From CAWJMD01 sp963843835 (GTDB taxonomy: Bacteria > Actinomycetota > Actinomycetes > Actinomycetales > CAWJMD01), in the NCBI GenBank assembly GCA_963843835.1, contig CAWJMD010000001.1, positions 992,001 to 1,056,000 on the forward strand: a stretch of 64,000 nucleotides of DNA. The letters run 5' to 3'. The notes beneath the pieces were generated by a model that saw only the letters and a list, made by a program, of their open reading frames with translations, did no database searches and was not told the DNA's origin. Position 1 is the stretch's first letter. The number at the start of each line of letters is the position of its first letter. Position numbers and translations under genes: made by a program. Positions 42,386 through 51,906 of the stretch are shown here, piece by piece.

Positions 42386-43639
42386 ATGCACAGCAACCAG
42401 GCAAGGGACAGGGTGGTCCCCGCGGGGGCCGCCACGCGGTCGCCGGGGTCGATGCTCGCGATGGCGACCATCGGGTTCGCCATCAACTTCTGGGCGTGGG
42501 CGCTCCTGAGCCCGCTCGGACCGGTCTTCCGCGATGGCGGCACCCTGGGGGTGCTCAGTGAGTCGCAGGTCGCCCTCATCGTCGCCGTGCCCGTGATCGT
42601 CGGATCCGTCGGCCGGATCCTCGCCGGCGCACTGACGGACAAGTTCGGTGGCCGAGAGATGTTCGTGATCGTCTCGGTGGCGACGATCGTGCCAGTGCTC
42701 TTCATCGGGTTCCTGGGCCAGACCAGCTACACGGCGCTGCTGATCGGCGGCTTCTTCCTCGGGATCTCGGGCACCTCGTTCGCGGTGGGGGTCCCGTTCG
42801 TCAATGCCTGGTTCCCGCCGGAGCGTCGAGGGCTGGCCGTGGGGATCTTCGGCGCGGGGATGGGCGGCACCGCCATCAGCGCGCTCACCACCGTCAAGCT
42901 CTACACGAACGTAGGGGAGAGGGCCCCGTTCGTCGCCGCTGCCGTCGCGCTGGCACTCTTCGCCGTCACGGCGTGGTTCTTCATGGAGGACGCGCCGGGG
43001 CGGACGCCACCGACCGTGTCGCTGCTGAAGCGCCTGACCGCCAATGCCCGGCTCTCGATCACCTGGCAGGCGTGCCTGCTCTACGGCGTGGCCTTCGGCG
43101 GCTACGTCGCCTTCTCGGTCTACCTGCCCTCCTACCTGAAGACGGCCTACGACCTGGACGCGGCCGACGCCGCCAACAGGATGGCCGGTTTCGTCGTGCT
43201 GGCCGTGCTGATGCGGCCGGTGGGCGGTTGGCTCTCCGACAGGTTCGGTCCCATCCCGGTCCTCGCGACGGGGTACGCCGTCGTCGTGCTGGGCGCTGGG
43301 ATCGCCTCGACGACGCCCCTGCTCGAGTACCTGGGCACTGTCGCCTTCCTGTCCATGGCGATGGCGCTGGGCTCCGGGACCGGGGCCACGTTCGCATTGA
43401 TCGCCAAGGTGACCGACCCGTCGAGGGTCGGCGGCGTCACGGGCCTGGTGGGTGCGGCGGGCGGTCTCGGGGGGTTCGTCCCCCCGCTGATCATGGGGTA
43501 CGTCTACGGGCGGACCGACTCGTACGCCATCGGCCTGCTGCTGCTGTCCGTCACCGCCCTGCTGACCCTGCTGCTCACCGTCACCGTGGTGCGACGCACC
43601 GAACAACGCCACGACGCCGAGCAGGGGGTGACGGCGTGA
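42386..43639 (+). CDS. narK: Nitrate/nitrite transporter NarK (MFS)
   Basis: The 417-aa, 12-TM MFS protein has ATIGFAINFWAWALLSPLGPVF at helix 1, then ILAGALTDKFGGREMF (motif A). The nitrate-signature-like Gly-rich helices are GGFFLGISGTSFAVGVPFVNAWFPPERRGLAVGIFGAGMGGTA (helix 5) and GLVGAAGGLGGFVPPLIMG (helix 11). These Gly-rich helices and Arg in helix 2 or 8 define NarK proteins, which exchange nitrate for nitrite or import nitrate with protons. Its stop overlaps the narG start as GTGA, which places it firmly as the first gene of the nar operon. Confidence 0.95.
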   Translation: MHSNQARDRVVPAGAATRSPGSMLAMATIGFAINFWAWALLSPLGPVFRDGGTLGVLSESQVALIVAVPVIVGSVGRILAGALTDKFGGREMFVIVSVATIVPVLFIGFLGQTSYTALLIGGFFLGISGTSFAVGVPFVNAWFPPERRGLAVGIFGAGMGGTAISALTTVKLYTNVGERAPFVAAAVALALFAVTAWFFMEDAPGRTPPTVSLLKRLTANARLSITWQACLLYGVAFGGYVAFSVYLPSYLKTAYDLDAADAANRMAGFVVLAVLMRPVGGWLSDRFGPIPVLATGYAVVVLGAGIASTTPLLEYLGTVAFLSMAMALGSGTGATFALIAKVTDPSRVGGVTGLVGAAGGLGGFVPPLIMGYVYGRTDSYAIGLLLLSVTALLTLLLTVTVVRRTEQRHDAEQGVTA

Positions 43640-46600
43640 CCACCACAGCCGGGATGGACGGGCCGCTCAGCGACGCGCTCCTGCGCACGAGGCGCTTCTT
43701 CACACGGGGCACCGTCTCGACGGATCTACGGACGCTGACGAAGCAGGGCGGTCGTCAGGCCGACGACTTCTACCGCGACAGGTGGAGCCACGACAAGGTG
43801 GTGAGGTCGACCCACGGCGTCAACTGCACCGGGTCGTGCTCGTGGAAGGTCTACGTCAAGGACGGGATCATCACCTGGGAGACCCAGCAGACCGACTACC
43901 CCTCGGTGGGGCCCGACAAGCCGGAGTACGAGCCGCGCGGCTGTCCGCGGGGTGCCGCGTTCTCCTGGTACACCTACTCCCCGACGCGCGTCCGCTACCC
44001 GTACATCCGCGGGGTGCTGCTGCAGATGTACCGCGTCGCCAAGTCCCAGCACGACGGTGACCCCGTCAGGGCCTGGGCGCACATCGTCGACAACCCGGAG
44101 CGCGCGAAGGCGTACAAGTCGGCGCGAGGCAAGGGCGGCCTGGTGCGTGCCAGCTGGGACGAGGCCACCGAGATGGTGGCCGCCGCGTACGTCCACACCA
44201 TCAAGAAGTGGGGGCCTGACAGGGTCGCCGGGTTCTCCCCGATACCGGCCATGTCGATGGTCTCCCACGCGTCGGGGGCCCGCTTCACGTCCCTCATCGG
44301 CGGTTCGATGTTGTCGTTCTACGACTGGTACGCGGACCTGCCGGTCGCCTCGCCGCAGGTGTTCGGCGACCAGACCGACGTGCCCGAGTCGGGAGACTGG
44401 TGGGATGCCGGCTACCTGGTGATGTGGGGGTCGAACGTCCCGGTCACCCGCACACCGGACGCGCACTGGATGACCGAGGCCCGCTACCGCGGTCAGAAGG
44501 TGGTCGTTGTCTCACCGGACTACGCCGACAACGTGAAGTTCGCGGACGAGTGGCTGGCCATCGCGCCCGGCACCGACGGCGCGCTGGCGATGGCCATGGG
44601 GCACGTGGTGCTCAAGGAGTTCTTCGTCGACCGGGACACGCCGTACTTCACCGCCTACACCAAGAAGTACACGGACCTGCCGTACCTGGTGGCGCTCGAG
44701 GCGGGCGACACGGACGGGACATACCGCGCCGGCAAGTTCCTCACCGCTGCGGACCTGCCCGACCACGCGGACACCGAGAACGCCCACTTCAAGACCGTTC
44801 TGATCGACGCGCGAACCGGGCTGCCGGTGGTCCCGAACGGCTCGCTCGGCCACCGGTTCGGCGAGGGCGGTCTCGGCACGTGGAACCTGGACCTGGGCGA
44901 GGTCGACCCGCTGCTGACGCTTCACGAGCCCGCCGGGGGGTCGGTTCTGGTGGAGCTGCCTCGATTCGACGACGTCGACGGGACGCCCGACTCACTGACC
45001 AGGGCGGTGCCGGTGCGGCGCGTCGGCGACCACCTCGTCACGACGGTCTTCGACCTGATGCTGGCCCAGTACGGGGTGGGCCGCGACGGCCTCCCCGGTG
45101 GCTACGCCACCTCGTACGACGACGCCTCTGCGCCCTACACGCCCGCGTGGCAGGAGCAGATCACGGGTATCCCGGCTGCGGCGGCGGCACGGATCGCCAG
45201 GGAGTTCGCGGCCAACGCCGAGGAGTCGCAGGGTCGTTCGATGATCCTCATGGGCGCCGGCACCAACCACTGGTTCCACTCGGACACCATCTACCGAGGC
45301 TTCCTCGGCCTGACCACGCTGACGGGGTGCCAGGGAGTGAACGGCGGCGGCTGGGCGCACTACGTCGGCCAGGAGAAGTGCCGTCCGATCACCGGGTGGG
45401 CCCAGCTCGCCTTCGGCCTGGACTGGAAACGTCCACCGCGGCAGATGATCCACACCGCCTACTGGTACCTCCACACCGACCAGTTCCGGTACGACACTTT
45501 CGGGGCCGACACCGTCGCAGCGAAGACCGGCGCCGGCAGGTTCGCCGGGATGAGCACCGCCGACGTGATCGCCAAGAGCGCCCGGATGGGCTGGATGCCG
45601 TCGTACCCGACGTTCGACCGCAACCCCCTGGACCTCGCCGACGAGGCGGCGGCGTCGGGGGTGCCGACGGCGGAGTACGTCGTGGACCAGCTCGTGTCGG
45701 GTGACCTGCGGTTCGCCTCAGAGAACCCCGACGCGCCCGAGAACTTCCCGCGCGTGCTGGCCATCTGGCGAGCCAACCTGCTGGGGTCCTCGGGGAAGGG
45801 AAACGAGTACTTCCTCAAGCACCTGCTGGGGACCGACAGCTCGCTGCGCGCGACCGAGGCGGGCGAGAGCCTGCGACCGCAGGAGGTCGACTGGCACGAC
45901 CAGGCGCCTGAGGGGAAGCTCGACCTCCTGCTGACCCTCGACTTCCGTCAGACCAGCACGACGATCTTCTCGGACGTGGTGCTGCCGGCGGCGACGTGGT
46001 ACGAGAAGCACGACCTGAACACCACCGACATGCACCCGTTCGTGCACTCCTTCAACCCGGCGATCGCGCCGCCGTGGCAGACACGCACGGACTGGGACGC
46101 GTTCCAGACCATCGCGACCAAGTTTAGCGAGCTGGCTGAGACCCACCTCGGCACGCGCCGGGACGTCGTGGCCGTGCCGCTGCTGCACGACACGCCTGAC
46201 GCGATGGCGAACCCCCACGGCGTGGTGAGGGACTGGAAGCACGGCGAGTGCGAGCCGGTCCCGGGGGTGACGATGCCGAAGATCGTCGAGGTCGAGCGGG
46301 ACTACGCCGCCGTCGGTGCGCAGATGCAGGCACTCGGGCCGCTGCTGGACACCTTGGGCGCGACGACCAAGGGCGTGACCTACGACGTCACGGCCTCGAT
46401 CGACTACCTCCGTGCCAAGAACGGCACCGTGCGTGGTGGGCCCGCCGGTGGACGACCGTCGCTCCATCGCGACGTGCACGCCTGTGAGGCGATCCTGGCT
46501 CTGTCGGGCACGACCAACGGCCACCTCGCCACCCAGGGCTTCCGGACGCTGGAGAAGCGCACGGGCAGGCCGCTGCACGACCTCGCGGCCGAGCACGAGG

Positions 46601-47331
46601 GGAAGCAGATCACGTTCGCCGACACCCAGGCCGCGCCGGTGCCCGTGATCACGTCCCCGGAGTGGTCGGGGTCGGAGACGGGCGGCCGGCGCTACTCGCC
46701 CTTCACGATCAACGTGGAACGCCTCAAGCCCTGGCACACCCTCACCGGTCGGCAGCACTTCTACCTCGACCACGACTGGATGAGCGAGATCGGCGAAGGA
46801 CTCCCCGTGTACCGGCCGCCGCTGAACATGGGCGCCCTCTTCGGGGAGCCCGACGTGGGCTCCACCGGTGAGCTGGGGGTGACCGTGCGGTACCTCACCC
46901 CGCACAGCAAGTGGTCGATCCACTCGGAGTACCAGGACAACCTGTTCATGCTGTCGCTCTCCCGTGGGGGGCAGACGATCTGGATGAGCGATAAGGACGC
47001 CGCGAAGGTCGGGGTGGCCGACAACGACTGGATCGAGGCGGTCAACCGCAACGGCGTGGTCGTCGCTCGCGCCATCGTGTCGCACCGGATGCCGGAGGGG
47101 ACCGTGTACATGCACCACGCACAGGATCGGCTCATCGACGTTCCCCTGGCCGAGACCTCGGGCAAGCGAGGAGGCATCCACAACTCGTTGACGCGGATCC
47201 TCGTGAAGCCCAGCCACGTCATCGGGGGGTACGCGCAGCTCGCGTTCGCCTTCAACTACCTGGGCCCGACAGGGAACCAACGCGACGAGGTCACCGTGAT
47301 CCGCCGTCGCAGCCAGGAGGTGACCTACTGA
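43636..47331 (+). CDS. narG: Respiratory nitrate reductase alpha subunit
   Basis: The 1231-aa molybdopterin subunit carries the FS0 ligand set His60-x3-Cys64-x3-Cys68-x34-Cys103 (HGVNCTGSC...RGCPRG), the same spacing as E. coli NarG. The Mo-ligand Asp is about 234 within WYADLPVASPQ, and EQTDVPES-type sequence follows as DQTDVPESGDWWD. It reduces nitrate to nitrite on the cytoplasmic face using electrons from NarH. No Tat signal is required. GTG 43636 overlaps narK's stop. A start at ATG 43654 is possible. It ends one base into narH (TGATG). Confidence 0.97.
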   Translation: MTTTAGMDGPLSDALLRTRRFFTRGTVSTDLRTLTKQGGRQADDFYRDRWSHDKVVRSTHGVNCTGSCSWKVYVKDGIITWETQQTDYPSVGPDKPEYEPRGCPRGAAFSWYTYSPTRVRYPYIRGVLLQMYRVAKSQHDGDPVRAWAHIVDNPERAKAYKSARGKGGLVRASWDEATEMVAAAYVHTIKKWGPDRVAGFSPIPAMSMVSHASGARFTSLIGGSMLSFYDWYADLPVASPQVFGDQTDVPESGDWWDAGYLVMWGSNVPVTRTPDAHWMTEARYRGQKVVVVSPDYADNVKFADEWLAIAPGTDGALAMAMGHVVLKEFFVDRDTPYFTAYTKKYTDLPYLVALEAGDTDGTYRAGKFLTAADLPDHADTENAHFKTVLIDARTGLPVVPNGSLGHRFGEGGLGTWNLDLGEVDPLLTLHEPAGGSVLVELPRFDDVDGTPDSLTRAVPVRRVGDHLVTTVFDLMLAQYGVGRDGLPGGYATSYDDASAPYTPAWQEQITGIPAAAAARIAREFAANAEESQGRSMILMGAGTNHWFHSDTIYRGFLGLTTLTGCQGVNGGGWAHYVGQEKCRPITGWAQLAFGLDWKRPPRQMIHTAYWYLHTDQFRYDTFGADTVAAKTGAGRFAGMSTADVIAKSARMGWMPSYPTFDRNPLDLADEAAASGVPTAEYVVDQLVSGDLRFASENPDAPENFPRVLAIWRANLLGSSGKGNEYFLKHLLGTDSSLRATEAGESLRPQEVDWHDQAPEGKLDLLLTLDFRQTSTTIFSDVVLPAATWYEKHDLNTTDMHPFVHSFNPAIAPPWQTRTDWDAFQTIATKFSELAETHLGTRRDVVAVPLLHDTPDAMANPHGVVRDWKHGECEPVPGVTMPKIVEVERDYAAVGAQMQALGPLLDTLGATTKGVTYDVTASIDYLRAKNGTVRGGPAGGRPSLHRDVHACEAILALSGTTNGHLATQGFRTLEKRTGRPLHDLAAEHEGKQITFADTQAAPVPVITSPEWSGSETGGRRYSPFTINVERLKPWHTLTGRQHFYLDHDWMSEIGEGLPVYRPPLNMGALFGEPDVGSTGELGVTVRYLTPHSKWSIHSEYQDNLFMLSLSRGGQTIWMSDKDAAKVGVADNDWIEAVNRNGVVVARAIVSHRMPEGTVYMHHAQDRLIDVPLAETSGKRGGIHNSLTRILVKPSHVIGGYAQLAFAFNYLGPTGNQRDEVTVIRRRSQEVTY

Positions 47332-49028
47332 TGAAGGTCATGGCCCAGATGGCGATGGTGATGAACCTCGACAAGTGCATCGGGTGCCACACCTGCTCCG
47401 TCACCTGCAAGCAGGCCTGGACGAACCGCACCGGCACCGAGTACGTGTGGTTCAACAACGTCGAGACGCGGCCGGGACAGGGCTATCCCCGACGCTACGA
47501 GGACCAGGAGGAGTGGAAGGGCGGCTGGGAGCTCAACAGGCGAGGCCGCCTCAAGCTCAAGGGGGGCGGGCGGCTGAAGAAGCTGGCGACGATCTTCTCC
47601 AACCCCAAGATGCCCTCGATCCACGACTACTACGAGCCCTGGACGTACGACTACGCGACGCTCACGGACGCTCCCGCCCAGGAGCACACGCCGGTCGCGA
47701 GGCCGAAGTCGCTGCTCACCGGCAAGGACATGAAGATCGAGTGGTCCTCGAACTGGGACGACGACCTCGGCGGATCGGCGGCGACCGAGAAGCTCGACCC
47801 GATGCTGGCGAGGATCGCCGACAAGGTGAAGTTCGAGTTCGAGCAGACGTTCATGTTCTACCTGCCGAGGATCTGCGAGCACTGTCTCAACCCGTCCTGT
47901 GCCGCGTCCTGTCCCAGCGGTGCCATCTACAAGCGCTCGGAGGACGGCATCGTCCTGGTCGACCAGGACCGCTGCCGCGGCTGGCGCATGTGCGTCTCCG
48001 GGTGCCCGTACAAGAAGATCTACTTCAACCACCGCACCGGCAAGGCCGAGAAGTGCACGTTCTGCTTCCCGCGCATCGAGGTCGGGCTACCGACGGTGTG
48101 CGCTGAGACCTGTGTGGGGCGTCTGCGCTACATCGGACTGGTCCTGTACGACGCGGACCGGGTGCTCGAGGCCTCCTCGACCCCCGACGACCGCGACCTG
48201 TACGAGGCGCAGCGGTCCCTCCTGCTCGACCCTCACGACCCCGAAGTGGTCAGGGCTGCCGAGCGGGACGGCATCCCACGCGACTGGGTCGAGGCCGCCC
48301 AGCGGTCCCCGATCCACGCTCTCATCAACGTCTTCCGGGTGGCGCTGCCGCTCCACCCGGAGTACCGCACCATGCCGATGGTCTGGTACATCCCGCCGCT
48401 CTCGCCGGTGATCGACGTCGTGAAGGACACGGGTGAGGACGCCGAGGACAAGGGCAACCTGTTCGCGGCGATCGATGCGCTGCGGATCCCGGTCGAGTAC
48501 CTCGCCGAGCTCTTCACCGCCGGTGACATGGCGCCGGTGGACGCCGTCCTGAAGAAGCTCGCCGCGATGCGGTGCTACATGCGCGACATCAACCTGGGAC
48601 GCGAGCCCGACGCCGCGATCCCGGCCGCCGTCGGCATGACCGAGGAGGAGATGTACGACATGTACCGGCTCCTCGCGATCGCCAAGTACGACGAGCGCTA
48701 CGTGATCCCACCTGCGCACGCCGAGCAGGCCCACTCGCTGGAGGAGCTGGCCACCGAGTGCTCCCTGGACTACGAGGGCGGGCCGGGCATGGGCGGCTCA
48801 GGGCCCTTCGGTGAGGGGTCCGGTGGATCCACTCCGATCGCGGTCGAGAACTTCCGGATGCTGCAGGACCGGCAGACGTCCGACCACCTCCCCACGTCGA
48901 CCGACAAGAGCTCACGGGTGAACCTGCTCAACTGGGACGGCAAGGGTGCGCCCGGTGGCCTGTTCCCACCGCGGCAGGGACCTGGCGACGCGCCAGGTGG
49001 CCGGACCGGTGGCGGGGAGGACAAGTGA
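47331..49028 (+). CDS. narH: Respiratory nitrate reductase beta subunit
   Basis: The 565-aa electron-transfer subunit has four Cys clusters: LDKCIGCHTCSVTCKQAW (about 16-26), CEHCLNPSCAASCPSG, DRCRGWRMCVSGCPY with Trp replacing a Cys (the [3Fe-4S] cluster of NarH), and KCTFCFPRIEVGLPTVCAETC. It passes electrons from NarI haem to NarG. The start ATG overlaps narG's TGA by one base. The C-terminal Gly/Pro-rich tail (from about 500) is longer than in E. coli and looks disordered. Confidence 0.97.
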   Translation: MKVMAQMAMVMNLDKCIGCHTCSVTCKQAWTNRTGTEYVWFNNVETRPGQGYPRRYEDQEEWKGGWELNRRGRLKLKGGGRLKKLATIFSNPKMPSIHDYYEPWTYDYATLTDAPAQEHTPVARPKSLLTGKDMKIEWSSNWDDDLGGSAATEKLDPMLARIADKVKFEFEQTFMFYLPRICEHCLNPSCAASCPSGAIYKRSEDGIVLVDQDRCRGWRMCVSGCPYKKIYFNHRTGKAEKCTFCFPRIEVGLPTVCAETCVGRLRYIGLVLYDADRVLEASSTPDDRDLYEAQRSLLLDPHDPEVVRAAERDGIPRDWVEAAQRSPIHALINVFRVALPLHPEYRTMPMVWYIPPLSPVIDVVKDTGEDAEDKGNLFAAIDALRIPVEYLAELFTAGDMAPVDAVLKKLAAMRCYMRDINLGREPDAAIPAAVGMTEEEMYDMYRLLAIAKYDERYVIPPAHAEQAHSLEELATECSLDYEGGPGMGGSGPFGEGSGGSTPIAVENFRMLQDRQTSDHLPTSTDKSSRVNLLNWDGKGAPGGLFPPRQGPGDAPGGRTGGGEDK

Positions 49029-49759
49029 TGAGCTCCGCGACCCGACGGCTTCGCGGGACACATCGCCGCGAGCGCGCGCTCACCCCTGATCAGCTCATGA
49101 TCGCCTGGCAGTCCGCCTCCCTGATGCTCAGCTACCCCGACCAGAGCCTCGTCGACCGTCTCGAGCTGATCCGGGAAGCAGGGCAGCAGCTTCCGGGACG
49201 TGTTGGCGTCCCGTTGCTGGGCACTGCGCTCCGGCTCGGAGAGGTGGCGCTGCCAGAGCTCGAGTCCGACTACGTCGAGACCTTCGACAGCAGACGCCGC
49301 CACAACCTGTTCCTCACGTACTTCGCCCACGGCGACACGCGGAAGCGCGGGCTCGCGCTGCTCCGCTTCAAGCAGACCTATGCGTCCGCAGGATTCGAGC
49401 TCGTCGACACCACGGCTGACGGGGCGGAGCTGCCAGACCACCTGTCCGTCGTGCTGGAGTTCGCAGCCACGATCGACCAGGACGTTGGTCGTCGCCTGCT
49501 TCTCGATCATCGCGCCGGGCTGGAGCTGCTTCGGATCTCGTTGACCGAGAAGGAGTCCCGTTGGGCTGGCGCCGTCCAGGCGGTCACCGCCACCTTCCCG
49601 CCACTGCAGGGGGAGGAGATCGAGGCCATCCGACGCCTTGCTGCCGAGGGCCCTCCGGACGAGGAGGTCGGGCTCGCGCCCTATGAGGGGCCGGCCTTCG
49701 ACCCCGGCCCCGCCGCGCCGATCCCGTTGCCGATGCCGTCCTTCCGGGCAGGTCGTTGA
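49028..49759 (+). CDS. narJ: Nitrate reductase assembly chaperone
   Basis: The 243-aa TorD/NarJ-type helical chaperone has LMIAWQSASLMLSYPDQSLVDRL, the conserved ELESDYVETFDSRRRHNLFLTYFAHGDTRKRGLALLRFKQTY core and DHLSVVLEFAATIDQDVG. It binds NarG during molybdenum cofactor insertion and is not part of the final enzyme. The TGATG junction with narH selects ATG 49028 over the GTG one codon earlier. The Pro-rich C-terminus (GPAAPIPLPMPSF) is typical of actinobacterial members. Confidence 0.95.
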   Translation: MSSATRRLRGTHRRERALTPDQLMIAWQSASLMLSYPDQSLVDRLELIREAGQQLPGRVGVPLLGTALRLGEVALPELESDYVETFDSRRRHNLFLTYFAHGDTRKRGLALLRFKQTYASAGFELVDTTADGAELPDHLSVVLEFAATIDQDVGRRLLLDHRAGLELLRISLTEKESRWAGAVQAVTATFPPLQGEEIEAIRRLAAEGPPDEEVGLAPYEGPAFDPGPAAPIPLPMPSFRAGR

Positions 49760-49761
49760 GC

Positions 49762-50478
49762 ATGGACGTGTTCTTGTGGGTCATCTACCCCTACGTCTGT
49801 CTCACCGTCTTCGTCGTCGGCCACCTCTGGCGGTACCGGTACGACAAGTTCGGCTGGACCACGCGGTCGTCGCAGCTCTACGAGGACCGTCTGCTGCGCC
49901 TGGGCAGCCCGCTCTTCCACTTCGGCATCCTGGCTGTCTTCCTCGGCCACGTGATGGGGCTCGGCGTGCCGAAGGCCTGGACCGAGGCGATCGGTGTCTC
50001 CGAGAGCCTGTACCACTTCATGGCCGTCTCGGTCGGCGCCGTGGCGGGCATCGGCACAGTCGTCGGCATGGCCATCCTCATCTACCGGCGTCGGACGGTA
50101 GGGCCGGTGTTCTCGGCCACCACGAGGATGGACAAGGCGATGTATGCCGTTCTCGCGACTGTGATCGTGCTGGGACTGCTGAACACCATGGTGGCGAACA
50201 TCTTCGGTGACTACGACTACCGGGAGGGCGTCTCGGTCTGGTTCCGCGGGATCTTCCGGTTCTCACTGCAACCCGAGCTCATGGTCGCCGCACCGATCGG
50301 GTTCCAGCTGCACGGCCTGGCAGCCATGTCCCTCTTCGCGCTGTGGCCGTTCACCCGGCTCGTCCACGTCTTCAGTGCGCCGCTGGGCTACCTCACCCGT
50401 CCGTACATCGTCTACCGCTCCCGTGATGACCAGCTCGGTAGCCACCGGCCACGCCGTGGATGGGATCGCGTCGGCTGA
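49762..50478 (+). CDS. narI: Respiratory nitrate reductase gamma subunit (cytochrome b)
   Basis: The 238-aa protein with five TM helices: MDVFLWVIYPYVCLTVFVVGHLWRYRYDKFGWTTRSSQ at the start, then LGSPLFHFGILAVFLGHVMGL, VSESLYHFMAVSVGAVAGIGTVVGMAI and GFQLHGLAAMSLFALWPFTRLVHVFSAP. The His residues in HFGILAVFLGHVMGL and GFQLHG...RLVHVFSAP are the usual haem b ligands. NarI oxidises menaquinol and anchors NarGH. ATG 49762 is favoured over TTG 49756. This gene closes the operon. Confidence 0.96.
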   Translation: MDVFLWVIYPYVCLTVFVVGHLWRYRYDKFGWTTRSSQLYEDRLLRLGSPLFHFGILAVFLGHVMGLGVPKAWTEAIGVSESLYHFMAVSVGAVAGIGTVVGMAILIYRRRTVGPVFSATTRMDKAMYAVLATVIVLGLLNTMVANIFGDYDYREGVSVWFRGIFRFSLQPELMVAAPIGFQLHGLAAMSLFALWPFTRLVHVFSAPLGYLTRPYIVYRSRDDQLGSHRPRRGWDRVG

Positions 50479-50505
50479 GGGTCACCGCACGAGACCGGCG
50501 TGCCG

Positions 50506-51018
50506 TCAGTCTGATCGGTCCCGACCCATCCGCCGGTACCCCGGATGGACGCCAGGGGTGAGGCCCTGCTGCTCGGCGATCCGCCGCAGCAGCTCGGCGA
50601 GGCTCTCGTGCTCGGCCCCGCTGAGGGCGGCGGTGAGATCACGGTCGTGCTCTGCAGCGATCTCGCCGACCCGACGGATCATGGCCTGCCCCTTGCGGGT
50701 GAGATGCAGGGCGTACTGGCGCCGGTCGGTGCTGCCCCGCTCCCGCCGGACGAGCGCACGCTCTTCGAGCTCGTCGACGAAGGCGACGACGCGGCTCGGC
50801 AGCAGACCGAGGCGATCCGCCAGCTGCTGCTGGCTGCGGCCGGGGTCGTGCGCGATGGCACCCAACAGCCCGGTGAGCGGTGGCGTGAGCCCCACCTCGG
50901 CGACGCGTTCGGCGAAGCGGGCTGCGGCATGGGCGCCGATCTGGGCGAGGAGGAAGGCGACAGAACCCCTCGGGCCCGTTCCGTCGGGCTTCGCTGAGGC
51001 AGAGGGGTCCTTGTTCAC
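50506..51018 (-). CDS. MarR-family transcriptional regulator
   Basis: The 170-aa winged-helix regulator has LAQIGAHAAARFAERVAEVGLTPPLTGLLGAIAHDPGRSQQQLADRLGLLPSRVVAFVDELEERALVRRERGSTDRRQYALHLTRKG, which includes the recognition helix and the DRR wing. It is convergent with narI and divergent from the membrane protein at 51099. An inverted repeat in the gap between them is its likely operator. The inducing ligand is unknown. Confidence 0.9.
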   Translation of the reverse strand: MNKDPSASAKPDGTGPRGSVAFLLAQIGAHAAARFAERVAEVGLTPPLTGLLGAIAHDPGRSQQQLADRLGLLPSRVVAFVDELEERALVRRERGSTDRRQYALHLTRKGQAMIRRVGEIAAEHDRDLTAALSGAEHESLAELLRRIAEQQGLTPGVHPGYRRMGRDRSD

Positions 51019-51039
51019 GCAGCCAATCCTAGACGACGC

Positions 51040-51064
51040 GAATCGTTCGTGCTATGAATGATTC
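51040..51064. promoter_or_regulatory. Inverted repeat, probable MarR operator
   Basis: GAATCGTTC (51040-51048) and GAATGATTC (51056-51064) are 9-bp inverted arms with one mismatch and a 7-bp spacer, in the AT-rich gap between marR and the divergent DUF4386-like gene. GATTCAC follows at 51070. This fits the usual length of MarR sites. Confidence 0.65.
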
Positions 51065-51098
51065 GATAGGATTCACGATGTGAGGGGAAGTGGTGGTG

Positions 51099-51815
51099 AT
51101 GACCGTGCAGGGGGTCGCACGGGGGAGTGATCGGACGGGGCCCATCGACGGGCCGAAGAAGCGGAGCGTCGGCGGCGCGCCGTTGGCGCCGCCCGCGATG
51201 GCGTACGCGGGCCTGGCCCTGGCCGGGGTGGTCGTTCCGTCCCTCGTGGCCGGGCTGTCGCCCTACTCGTCCGACGTGGACCTGGTCGAGTTCTACACCG
51301 AGCACGCCGGTGCGGCGCACCTGCAGGCGTTCCTGGTGCTGGCCTCCTCCGCGCCGTTCGCGGTGTTCGCGGCTATCGCGTCGCACCGGGTTCGTCGCGG
51401 ACGGGCAGTGCCGGGCCACCTCATCGCGCTGGTGGGCGGCACGGTCGCGTCGGTCCTGCTCGCGCTGTCCGGGCTCATCCTGCTCGCGATGACCCGGCAT
51501 GCTGTGGCAGACGTGCCGGGCCTCCTTGCCGCGATGCAGAGCATGGTCGTCGCCGTGGGCGGGACGGGGTTCGTCCTGTTCTCAGGCCTGCTGCTGGCTG
51601 GGATCTCGGTTCCCGGGATCGTCCTGAGTCTCCTGCCGCGCTGGGTGGGGTGGTCGGGCCTGCTTCTGGCCGCGGTGTGCGTGCTGGCGACCCTGACGGC
51701 GCTCACCGACGCATTGATGGTGGTGCTGCCGATCGGACGGTTCGGGACGGTGCTGTGGATGCTCGCCGTCTCAGTCACCCTCGGTCGACCGGGCGGACGA
51801 GGGGACGGGCAGTGA
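51099..51815 (+). CDS. DUF4386-like membrane protein
   Basis: A 238-aa protein with about six TM helices (MAYAGLALAGVVVPSLVAGL, LQAFLVLASSAPFAVFAAIA, LIALVGGTVASVLLALSGLIL, GFVLFSGLLLAGISVPGIVLS) after a polar N-terminus. Its layout resembles the DUF4386-like protein at 10667-11356. Function unknown. GAGGGGAA precedes several possible starts (GTG 51090, GTG 51093, ATG 51099), and ATG 51099 was picked. Divergent from marR, it is the probable target of that repressor. Its stop is followed by the SDR remnant. Confidence 0.68.
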   Translation: MTVQGVARGSDRTGPIDGPKKRSVGGAPLAPPAMAYAGLALAGVVVPSLVAGLSPYSSDVDLVEFYTEHAGAAHLQAFLVLASSAPFAVFAAIASHRVRRGRAVPGHLIALVGGTVASVLLALSGLILLAMTRHAVADVPGLLAAMQSMVVAVGGTGFVLFSGLLLAGISVPGIVLSLLPRWVGWSGLLLAAVCVLATLTALTDALMVVLPIGRFGTVLWMLAVSVTLGRPGGRGDGQ

Positions 51816-51906
51816 CCGCGAACGCACAGAGAGCCGGGCACGAGGACGGGACCTCGGAGCCATCGACCTGGTCGTCGACCGCATCCGCTCCGACGGCGGA
51901 ACCGCG

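Noticed and set aside
40448..43612. 1054-codon minus-strand frame across channel, hypothetical gene and narK
   Set aside because: Its composition is Arg/Gln/His-rich and it runs antisense to three genes with clear motifs. Only the last 22 codons are kept as a leader candidate because of the ribosome site.
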